Part shown: one piece after another, positions 34,508 to 40,810 of the stretch
Layout: each line of letters starts with the position of its first letter
How positions within the stretch are numbered: the first letter of the stretch is position 1
NCBI GenBank assembly: GCA_902786265.1
Contig: CADACE010000013.1
Span: 62,001 to 126,000 of the forward strand
DNA: 64,000 nucleotides
Origin: an uncultured Chloroflexota bacterium
Lineage (GTDB): Bacteria > Chloroflexota > Anaerolineae > Anaerolineales > Anaerolineaceae
Direction of reading: 5' to 3'
Made by a program: the position numbers and the translations under genes
The notes under the pieces: model-generated
What the model saw: the letters and a program-made list of their open reading frames with translations, nothing else
The model's database searches: none
What the model was told of the DNA's origin: nothing

Positions 34508-35041
34508 TCAGAACAGTTTTTTCTGTCCGGTATGGCAGTACCACGCATATCCGCAGTGTGCGCATCGTCGGGTGTTTTCACAAACCGGGGGCAGATCTTT
34601 TTCTTCCGGAGATTCATTCCGGATCCTTTTTATCTGAGTCAGCAGACTGCTGCGGAGCTCCTTTGTATACGGGACTTGTTCCTCGTGATTTTTATAGTGA
34701 ATGATCCCGTAGGGCGGGCGTCTGCCGGTGTTCTCTTCGATCAGCAGGCAGTAAGCGGCAAGCTGCATAATATGGGAGGGGTAAACGCGGCCACTCCAGA
34801 CGGTACTCTTATACTCTGCGGGAATGATTTCCCCATGGATGTTCCTGATTTCATCCGGCTTCCCCACGATGCCGTATTTTTGACCGTAAAGCGTGACGGG
34901 TTTTATTTTGGGATCGGAAACCAGGTCCTGGTTCAGCAGCTCATTCTGACGGGGTTTCACAAGAAAGCGCAGAATAAGACCCAGGATCAGTTCCAGAACC
35001 AGTAAGCCGGCGAGGAGATAAAAAAGTCTCGTTTCAGTCAT
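34508..35041 (-). CDS. Membrane-anchored Cas4-like nuclease, C-terminal half
   Basis: 177 residues from the ATG at 35041, which overlaps the stop of the N-terminal half (ATGA). One N-terminal membrane helix (LFYLLAGLLVLELILGLIL) is followed by the catalytic core of a PD-(D/E)XK nuclease of the Cas4/Dna2 type: VGKPDEI (Asp), PAEYKS (Glu-x-Lys) and QLAAYCLLIE. The C-terminus has four cysteines, C-x5-C-x2-C-x5-C (CENTRRCAHCGYAWYC), suited to a Fe-S cluster. No cas1, cas2 or CRISPR array is present. The protein needs the upstream half for the His and first Cys of the fold. Confidence 0.78.
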   Translation of the reverse strand: MTETRLFYLLAGLLVLELILGLILRFLVKPRQNELLNQDLVSDPKIKPVTLYGQKYGIVGKPDEIRNIHGEIIPAEYKSTVWSGRVYPSHIMQLAAYCLLIEENTGRRPPYGIIHYKNHEEQVPYTKELRSSLLTQIKRIRNESPEEKDLPPVCENTRRCAHCGYAWYCHTGQKKLF

Positions 35042-35319
35042 TTCACTATCAGCCGTACCAGGACTGCCATGATGCATAGCAGTACCAGGATGATCAGAGT
35101 GGTCAGGATCTGTGTTTGATGTCTGAGCTTTGTCTGCAGGGGCTTTGCCTGCTCGTACGCCGCGATCGTCTGCCGACCGGCCTCTTCATGATACTTAGTC
35201 CCTTCTTCCATTTCCCATTGGTTGTCAGATTCGTATTCCAGCTGCTCCAGTGCCCAGGCGCGCGGGCAGAATGTGTATAATCTGATCTCTGATGCGCTGA
35301 TCCACTTTTTATCTTCCAT
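35038..35319 (-). CDS. Membrane-anchored Cas4-like nuclease, N-terminal half
   Basis: 93 residues. SASEIRLYTFCPRAWALEQL supplies the first Cys, and MEEGTKYHEE the His, of Cas4/RecB-type nucleases. The C-terminus is a membrane helix (ILTTLIILVLLCIMAVLVRL). With the next protein the whole nuclease is present but cut in the loop of a two-helix membrane hairpin that interrupts the domain. The RBS is weak. The ATGA overlap suggests coupled synthesis of the two parts. Confidence 0.75.
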   Translation of the reverse strand: MEDKKWISASEIRLYTFCPRAWALEQLEYESDNQWEMEEGTKYHEEAGRQTIAAYEQAKPLQTKLRHQTQILTTLIILVLLCIMAVLVRLIVK

Positions 35320-35336
35320 AATGTTTTTGAAATCGA

Positions 35337-35365
35337 AAATGCCCCCGGTGAAGAGGGCATTTTTT
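35337..35365 (-). terminator. Hairpin terminator between translin and Cas4-like genes
   Basis: AAAATGCCC/GGGCATTTT stem with a C-rich 9- to 11-base loop; runs of T on both strands (six on plus, four on minus). It could stop the ssb-translin transcript. Confidence 0.65.
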
Positions 35366-35384
35366 CAGGATGTTATTGATGATC

Positions 35385-36026
35385 CTATTTTTCAGTTTCA
35401 GAATAAACCTCGATTGCTTTTGCGAGCAATTCTTTGAGTTTATCTTCCCGCAGGCTCAGTGTGAGGTCGGCTCTGGTCCGCTCCACGATTCCGCGCAGCA
35501 GATCTGTCTGCCGGCGCAGGCCGTTGGTGACAGCGTCCGGGTAGTCCATGGTCACCAGGATGGAGTAGATCTCATCCATCTGGGCGAGAAGCCGTTCGGC
35601 TTCATCGGAATAACCCATCCGCAGGATATCCATGCAGCGTCTGCGCAGTTCACCCGGAGTTTCTGCCAACCCGCGGAGGTATGTGGAGGTTACCACACCC
35701 ATTTCTTCCGGGGTCGGGATCTCGCGGTTTTCGATATAGGCCGTGGTCAGGGTCGCTTCGCAGAATTCTTTGATGGCGTCCTGTGTGTATCCCGCATAAT
35801 ACAGATCCGGATAAATGGCCAGATCCGCCTTGAGGGCGTCCACAATTTTCCGTCCTTCGGTCAGATGCTCATGGGCAAGTTCGGATTCACTGCGGTGGAT
35901 AGCGCGGATGGCGTTGGCAGAATGGCGGATGAGTGCCCGCGAACGGGTAAGCGCCGCGTCACGTGCCAGGGTACGCGCTTCAAAATCCCGATGGGCTGCT
36001 TCAGCAATTTCGTTAATTCGTGACAT
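35385..36026 (-). CDS. Translin family protein
   Basis: 213 residues, all helical. The pattern RDAALTRSRALIRHSANAIRAIHR near the start, then DLYYAGYTQDAIKEFCEATL and ELRRRCMDILRMGYSDEAERLL, follows translin/TRAX proteins, known in eukaryotes, archaea and some bacteria such as Chloroflexota. The acidic residues in KEFCEA sit where TRAX has catalytic Glu, so RNase activity is possible. Bacterial members are often called haloacid dehalogenase in error; no HAD motif is seen. It lies eight bases after ssb and is probably in one transcript with it. Confidence 0.75.
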   Translation of the reverse strand: MSRINEIAEAAHRDFEARTLARDAALTRSRALIRHSANAIRAIHRSESELAHEHLTEGRKIVDALKADLAIYPDLYYAGYTQDAIKEFCEATLTTAYIENREIPTPEEMGVVTSTYLRGLAETPGELRRRCMDILRMGYSDEAERLLAQMDEIYSILVTMDYPDAVTNGLRRQTDLLRGIVERTRADLTLSLREDKLKELLAKAIEVYSETEK

Positions 36027-36034
36027 GGTCTGAC

Positions 36035-36529
36035 TTAGAACGGGATGTTTTCGTCGTCAATTCCCTGTTCCGGGTCATACATCCCGCCGGGACCCATGCC
36101 CATATCGGAACCGTCTGAATAGCGGGTGCCCATGGAACCGTTGGATTGACCGTAACCGGTATTATTGTTATATCCGCCTTCGCCTTCTGCACGGCTGCTC
36201 AGCAGCTGCAGGTTTGATGCGGTAACTTCAAAAGATGTTCCGATCGTTCCGTCGCTGCGGGTGTAAGTGCGCGGGTTGCCGGACGGATCTGCTACCAGAC
36301 GGCCTTCCGCAAGAATTTTGTGACCTTTTCGTACGTAATTACTTGCAAATTCAGCAAGGCGGCCCCAGCAGGTGATGCGGAACCAGATCGTTTCTTTTAT
36401 GGTCTGTCCCTGTGATTTGTAGTTTCGGCTTGTCGCAACACTGAAGGATGTTACTGCCTGTCCTGATGGTGTATAGCGCATTTCAGGATCACGTCCAACG
36501 TTACCGACGATGATGATAGTATGAAACAT
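36035..36529 (-). CDS. ssb: Single-stranded DNA-binding protein (longer paralogue)
   Basis: 164 residues. N-terminal OB fold: MFHTIIIVGNVGRDPEMRYT, SFSVATSRNYKSQGQ, WFRITCWGRLAEF, GHKILAEGRLVADPSG. A Gly/Asn-rich tail follows and ends with the acidic tip DDENIPF, the usual docking point for partner proteins. RBS AGGAG. It has its own promoter, nearly identical to that of the paralogue upstream. Confidence 0.96.
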   Translation of the reverse strand: MFHTIIIVGNVGRDPEMRYTPSGQAVTSFSVATSRNYKSQGQTIKETIWFRITCWGRLAEFASNYVRKGHKILAEGRLVADPSGNPRTYTRSDGTIGTSFEVTASNLQLLSSRAEGEGGYNNNTGYGQSNGSMGTRYSDGSDMGMGPGGMYDPEQGIDDENIPF

Positions 36530-36579
36530 GTTAATTACTCCTAATTCGTTTCACGGTTCAAAAAATTTTTTATGAATTA

Positions 36580-36606
36580 ATTTTACACGAAATTCTGACG
36601 TGTCAA
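36580..36606 (-). promoter_or_regulatory. Promoter of ssb (duplicated copy 1)
   Basis: TTGACA (36606-36601) and TAAAAT (36585-36580) with a 15-bp spacer, then about 50 bases to the ATG. The whole stretch is repeated before the second ssb. Confidence 0.6.
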
Positions 36607-36630
36607 GAAGTCAGGTCCTTTTATATATCT

Positions 36631-37026
36631 TTAGAAAGGAATATCGATATCGTTTATATTGTCATCTATAGGTTCATCCGCTTTTGAATTGTTGGTTAAC
36701 AATCTTAGATTTGTTGCATTGATCTCAAAGGAAGTACCCGTTGTACCGTCATTACGTGTGTATGTCCTCGGATTTCCGGATTGGTCTGCTACCAGACGGC
36801 CTTCGATCAGCACTTTCTCTCCCTTTTTGACATAATTGTTGGCAGTTTCTGCCATTCTACCCCAACAGGTAACGCGGAACCAGATCGTTTCTTTCACGGG
36901 CTGTCCCTGTGATTTGTAGGTTCGGCTTGTTGCAACACTGAATGATGTTACAGCCTGTCCCGCTGGTGTATAACGCATTTCCGGATCGCGGCCTACGTTA
37001 CCGACGATGATGATCGTATGAAACAT
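36631..37026 (-). CDS. ssb: Single-stranded DNA-binding protein (shorter paralogue)
   Basis: 131 residues. The OB-fold part is about 80 percent the same as in the neighbouring ssb (shared MFHTIIIVGNVGRDPEMRYT start). The linker is much shorter, and the acidic tip is INDIDIPF. The leader and RBS (CAGGAG) are also copied, so this is a tandem duplication of the whole gene with its promoter. Two SSBs often split between replication and other tasks such as transformation; which does what is not visible. Confidence 0.95.
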   Translation of the reverse strand: MFHTIIIVGNVGRDPEMRYTPAGQAVTSFSVATSRTYKSQGQPVKETIWFRVTCWGRMAETANNYVKKGEKVLIEGRLVADQSGNPRTYTRNDGTTGTSFEINATNLRLLTNNSKADEPIDDNINDIDIPF

Positions 37027-37076
37027 GTTAATTACTCCTGATTCGTTTCACGGTTCAAAAATTTCTTTATGAGTCA

Positions 37077-37103
37077 ATTTTACACAAAATACCAACTTGT
37101 CAA
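37077..37103 (-). promoter_or_regulatory. Promoter of ssb (duplicated copy 2)
   Basis: TTGACA (37103-37098) and TAAAAT (37082-37077), same 15-bp spacing and leader as the other copy. Confidence 0.6.
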
Positions 37104-37276
37104 GAGTACATAAGTTTTTTTGCTGTTTTATATATGATATTCGTATTATTTCAAAAAAAGACGATTCGAGATCAGACTCTAAACCGTCTTTGTATTGCAG
37201 CAGATAAAATGCAGCAAAAGCAGTTATCAGTTCAAAACACAGTAAAGCAGCATGGATTGCAATTTCGCTGTGTCAA

Positions 37277-37301
37277 CTGCGCGACAGTATCAGAGTTGAC
37301 C
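37277..37301. repeat. 25-base dispersed repeat (second copy)
   Basis: Matches 30390-30414 at 22 of 25 positions (core CTGCGCG.CAG.ATCAGAG). Confidence 0.55.
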
Positions 37302-37380
37302 ATATAATTCGTGCGATAAAGAGAAAAGGTTTAAATTTCAAAACCAGAGGTGTATTTATGAACGAAAATTCAGACATAAA

Positions 37381-37460
37381 CGCCGGCTGGCATTTTCTGT
37401 CTGGTCCGGATCTCGTATACTTTCGGCTTATTTGCCGAAAAAACTGTTATGTTTATGCAA
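37381..37460. repeat. 80-base dispersed repeat, copy A
   Basis: Shares the segments CCGGATC, CTTTCGGCTTATT, CGAAAAAACTGT and GTTTATGC in the same order and spacing with 54144-54225. It includes a small hairpin (TTTCGGC/GCCGAAA). It lies before a sugar importer operon. Confidence 0.75.
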
Positions 37461-37559
37461 TAAATAATATTCATCATTTAGATTTCATGATGTTTGTTTG
37501 ACCATTCTAATGTAGAATTAAACAGCTAATCTTTTACAGAAAGGAAATGCAGCGTCAAT

Positions 37560-38441
37560 ATGGGTGCGAAACGAAAAGAGCAAATCGAAAATGTATTGTT
37601 TACACTGCCTGCAGTAATTCTTGTCTCCGCAACCATCTACATCCCCTTCATCCTCAGCGGTTACTATTCGCTGACGAAGTGGAATGGTATTTCCAGGGAT
37701 CCAGAGTTTATCGGGTTTCAGAACTTCAAAACGATCTTCACGGATACTTCAAGCAATTTTCTCAATTCTATCCTCTTTACAACCAGATATACGGTGGTTT
37801 TCATCATTTTCGCGAACATCTTTGCGCTTGCCCTTGCGGTGGCACTGACACAGAAATTCAAACTCGCAAACCTGATGCGCGGGGTCTTCTTTGTCCCGTA
37901 CATCATGTCCATGACGATCGTAGGCTTCATCTGGAAGTTCATTTTCTCCCAGGGCTTCGCGAAACTCTTTGAAATGACCGGATGGCAGTGGCTGAACCTG
38001 AGCTGGCTCGGGGACCCAAAACAGGCTTTTTATTCGGTGGCTTTTGTCGGAATCTGGCAGTCCGTAGGGTTTTACATCGTGCTGTATATTGCGGGACTTC
38101 AGGCGATCCCGAAAGATATTCTGGAAGCCGCGACTGTTGACGGCGCGTCCGGGTTCCGGCGCTTTTTCTCTGTTACCTTCCCGCTTCTCTGGCCGTCGAT
38201 CACTACCTGCGTATTCATGTCCCTGACCAATTCACTGAAGGTCTTCGACATCATTCTGGCGCTGACTCAGGGCGGGCCGGGAAAGGCCACCGCTTCCGTC
38301 ACGCTGGAAATTTACCGGGAAGCTTTCCAGAATAATAATTACGGTCTGGGCTCGGCTGAATCGATCGTCTATTTTGTGTTTGTACTGGTTCTGACACAGG
38401 TCGTTTTGAAAGCATTCAACAAGAGGGATGTGGGATTATGA
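37560..38441 (+). CDS. Sugar ABC transporter permease (MalF/UgpA type)
   Basis: 293 residues, six membrane helices, RBS AAAGGAA. The EAA loop that touches the ATPase is ILEAATVDGASGFRRFFSVTFPLLWPS near residue 190. N-terminal ENVLFTLPAVILVSATIYIPFILS and LMRGVFFVPYIMS are typical of carbohydrate-uptake CUT1 permeases. It overlaps the next gene by ATGA. A binding protein follows, but no ATPase gene is in the cluster, so a shared MsmK-like ATPase is likely. The nearby GH31 enzyme suggests a xylo-oligosaccharide or alpha-glycoside cargo. Confidence 0.9.
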   Translation: MGAKRKEQIENVLFTLPAVILVSATIYIPFILSGYYSLTKWNGISRDPEFIGFQNFKTIFTDTSSNFLNSILFTTRYTVVFIIFANIFALALAVALTQKFKLANLMRGVFFVPYIMSMTIVGFIWKFIFSQGFAKLFEMTGWQWLNLSWLGDPKQAFYSVAFVGIWQSVGFYIVLYIAGLQAIPKDILEAATVDGASGFRRFFSVTFPLLWPSITTCVFMSLTNSLKVFDIILALTQGGPGKATASVTLEIYREAFQNNNYGLGSAESIVYFVFVLVLTQVVLKAFNKRDVGL

Positions 38442-39277
38442 CAAGAGCAAGTAAAAAACGTTTATACCTGGTGATCCTGGAAATTGTGATCGTGATCGTC
38501 GGACTGGTCTATATTTACCCGGTCTTTCTGATGTTCATGAATTCCGTCAAGCCCTTCCGCGAAGTTGTGATGGATGTGATTGCCCTGCCTTCAAAAATTG
38601 AATGGAAAAACTATTCCTATGTGATGGATAAGATGAACTACTGGAGCCTGTTTCTGAACAACGTGATCATCACCGTCATCGGAATTGCGGGCATCGTTCT
38701 GTTTTCATCCTTATCTGCTTATATCATCGAAAGAAGACCCAACAAATACACAAACTTCATCCACACGCTCATCATTACGCCGATGCTGATTCCTTTTCAG
38801 ACGATCATGATCACTTTGCTGAAGGTCATGAACGTGCTGCACCTTTCGGGTTCCATCTGGGGGCTTGGTATTCAGTATTGGGGCTTCGGGATACCGATGG
38901 CAACTTTTATTTACTGCAACTTTCTGCACACCATCCCGAAGGAGCTTGACGAAAGCGCCAAGATCGATGGGGCTTCCACGCTCAGGACTTTCTTCAGTGT
39001 GATTTTCCCGCTGCTGAAGAATGTCACCATCACTGTCATTGTGCTGGATGTGATGTGGATCTGGAATGACTTCCTGCTGCCGCTGCTGATGGTAAACTCC
39101 AGCGCCAAGACCAAGACACTGGTGCTTTCCGCTTATACCTTCGTCGGGCAGTTCAACACCCAGTGGCAGTACGCCATGGCTTCCATGGTGCTGGCTATTG
39201 TGCCGTCCATCATCGTTTTCGTGCTGCTGCAGAAATACATCATCGAAGGTGTCGTCGCGGGAGCGGTGAAAGGATGA
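38438..39277 (+). CDS. Sugar ABC transporter permease (MalG/UgpE type)
   Basis: 279 residues, six membrane helices; partner of the preceding permease, coupled by ATGA overlap. EAA loop: ELDESAKIDGASTLRTFFSVIFPLLK near residue 185. LIITPMLIPFQTIMITLLKVM and WNDFLLPLLMV are standard CUT1 features. Confidence 0.9.
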   Translation: MTRASKKRLYLVILEIVIVIVGLVYIYPVFLMFMNSVKPFREVVMDVIALPSKIEWKNYSYVMDKMNYWSLFLNNVIITVIGIAGIVLFSSLSAYIIERRPNKYTNFIHTLIITPMLIPFQTIMITLLKVMNVLHLSGSIWGLGIQYWGFGIPMATFIYCNFLHTIPKELDESAKIDGASTLRTFFSVIFPLLKNVTITVIVLDVMWIWNDFLLPLLMVNSSAKTKTLVLSAYTFVGQFNTQWQYAMASMVLAIVPSIIVFVLLQKYIIEGVVAGAVKG

Positions 39278-39387
39278 TCAGGTTTCAGCTGTAAGGTTTT
39301 AGGTGTAAGATATCAGGTTTCGGGTTTTAGATTTTTGCAGGCTGCATCACTATTCCCTGTCTCCTGTATCCTATCCCCTATTCACTA
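39277..39387. repeat. Heptad intergenic repeat, locus 7
   Basis: Left array TCAGGTT TCAGCTG TAAGGTT TTAGGTG TAAGATA TCAGGTT TCGGGTT in perfect register; right array TATTCCC TGTCTCC TGTATCC TATCCCC. It fills the gap between the permease and the binding-protein gene and ends just before the RBS. Confidence 0.85.
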
Positions 39388-39405
39388 AAAAATAAGGAGA
39401 AAAAA

Positions 39406-40629
39406 ATGAAGAAAATCAATGTTTTACTGCTGGTCTGCATTTTTGCAGCGATGCTTGTCAGTGCCGTTTCCGCTGCGGATATCTATATGTTCATCCCCAG
39501 CCCGGAATACGCCGATGCGATCAACGCCCTGATCGAAGAATATAAGACCGTCGCTCCCGATGTCAACATCAACTACGAGACCACCCAGAGCGACTATCCG
39601 ACCCTGCTGAAGGCGAAGATCAATGCCGGTTCCACCCCCGACATTTTCGGCTCCACCTCCGGTAAGGAAATCGCTGTTTACCTCGATTACTCCTACAACT
39701 TCGCGGATCAGCCGGCTGCCGAAGCCATGACCGACGCGGTCAAGGGCGTGATGATGAGCGGCGATGAAGTTCACGGTTTCGCTATCAAGGGCAACTACTT
39801 CGGCATGCTCTACAACAAAGACATCTTTGAAGAAGTCGGCATTACCGAATTCCCGAAGACCCTGGAAGGCCTGAAGGAAGCTGCTGAAAAGATCAGCGCA
39901 GCCGGTTACCAGGTGTTCTCCGACGGTTTCGGTGAATGGTGGGTCTTCAAGCATGCCTGGCAGACCTTCTTTGATGCTGCTTCCGATGATCCGGCTGCCC
40001 TGGCTGATGCTTTCATTAAAGGTGAAGCTCACTGGGCTGACTATCCGGTCCTCTATAATAACTGGTTCGATTTTGTTGATCTCGTCGTAAAATACGGCGA
40101 TGCCAAACCGCTGGAATCCTTCCTCGCGAATGAAGTCGCTGATTTTGCTGTCGGAAAATCTGCCATCGTTGTCGGTCAGGGTGCCTGGGTCGAAGCTGAC
40201 ATGCTCGCCATCAATCCTGACCTGCACCTGGGTTTCGTCGGCTATCCTGTTGATGATGACCCGGATCATGCCCGCGTTATCGGCGGTTCCGATCAGGCAC
40301 TGCGCATCAACAAAGATTCCGCGGTCCTGCAGGATGTTCTGGACTTCGTCAACTGGTGGTATACCAGCGATTATGGCAAAGACTGGTTCAACAATGTAGC
40401 CGGTGTGATCCCTCCGGTCAAGGGTGCTGTATCTCCGGATATGGAAGTGATCAAGCAGGGTGACGCCCTGGCTGAATCCGACGGCGTTGCCGCCCTGTCC
40501 ATCACCTACTTCACCGACGCCTCCCATCAGGCTTTCGGTGAGATCATGCAGTCTTACATCGCCGGCACCATCGACAAGGATACCGCCTGCAAACAGATCG
40601 AAGAGACCTGGGTCAAACTCGAAAACTAA
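39406..40629 (+). CDS. Sugar-binding protein of ABC transporter (family 1)
   Basis: 407 residues, RBS AAGGAGAA. Sec signal peptide (residues 1-23, SAVSAAD) without a lipobox cysteine. The mature part is a cluster B binding protein: EEYKTVAPDVNINYETTQSD, LLKAKINAGSTPDIFG, AIKGNYFGMLYNKDIFEEVG and the hinge GQGAWVEADM. Third gene of the importer; a strong terminator follows. The enzyme gene behind it hints at alpha-xylosides. Confidence 0.88.
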   Translation: MKKINVLLLVCIFAAMLVSAVSAADIYMFIPSPEYADAINALIEEYKTVAPDVNINYETTQSDYPTLLKAKINAGSTPDIFGSTSGKEIAVYLDYSYNFADQPAAEAMTDAVKGVMMSGDEVHGFAIKGNYFGMLYNKDIFEEVGITEFPKTLEGLKEAAEKISAAGYQVFSDGFGEWWVFKHAWQTFFDAASDDPAALADAFIKGEAHWADYPVLYNNWFDFVDLVVKYGDAKPLESFLANEVADFAVGKSAIVVGQGAWVEADMLAINPDLHLGFVGYPVDDDPDHARVIGGSDQALRINKDSAVLQDVLDFVNWWYTSDYGKDWFNNVAGVIPPVKGAVSPDMEVIKQGDALAESDGVAALSITYFTDASHQAFGEIMQSYIAGTIDKDTACKQIEETWVKLEN

Positions 40630-40648
40630 TCTCTATGATTTAATCAAT

Positions 40649-40677
40649 AAAAGGGTGCCAAATGGCACCCTTTTTAT
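40649..40677 (+). terminator. Terminator after sugar-binding protein gene
   Basis: AAAAGGGTGCC/GGCACCCTTTT, 4-base loop, then TTATT. Confidence 0.92.
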
Positions 40678-40800
40678 TGAGTTAGTTGTTAATAGCAGAT
40701 AGTTGAGATACAGTTATCAGTAAAAAATATGTCATATATAAATAAAACAAAGCGCGAACCTTTTTCAACTACCAACTAATAACTGCCAACTTACCACAAA
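40678..40800. repeat. Heptad intergenic repeat, locus 8
   Basis: Left array GAGTTAG TTGTTAA TAGCAGA TAGTTGA GATACAG TTATCAG; right array TCAACTA CCAACTA ATAACTG CCAACTT. The unit differs from other loci, but the two arrays are complementary to each other (AGTTAG/CTAACT-like). Confidence 0.75.
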
Positions 40801-40810
40801 GGAGAAAAAG

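Larger units (their letters stand above)
37104..37559. other. Divergent intergenic region, ssb to sugar importer
   Basis: It holds a possible hairpin at 37158-37192 (AAAGACG/CGTCTTT), a weak heptad-like stretch at 37201-37250, a 25-base sequence shared with 30390-30414, and copy A of an 80-base repeat shared with 54144-54225. I see no intact gene. Confidence 0.55.

Noticed and set aside
34508..35319. CRISPR-Cas system because of Cas4 similarity
   Set aside because: No array, cas1, cas2 or effector gene is in the window. Stand-alone Cas4-like nucleases are known.
37420..37446. TTTCGGC/GCCGAAA hairpin as terminator
   Set aside because: It is followed by A on the plus strand and preceded by T on the minus strand, the wrong order for termination. 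It belongs to the dispersed repeat.
37358..37501. Possible 47-codon peptide with AGAGG upstream
   Set aside because: Most of it lies in the 80-base dispersed repeat, and the second copy does not keep the frame.
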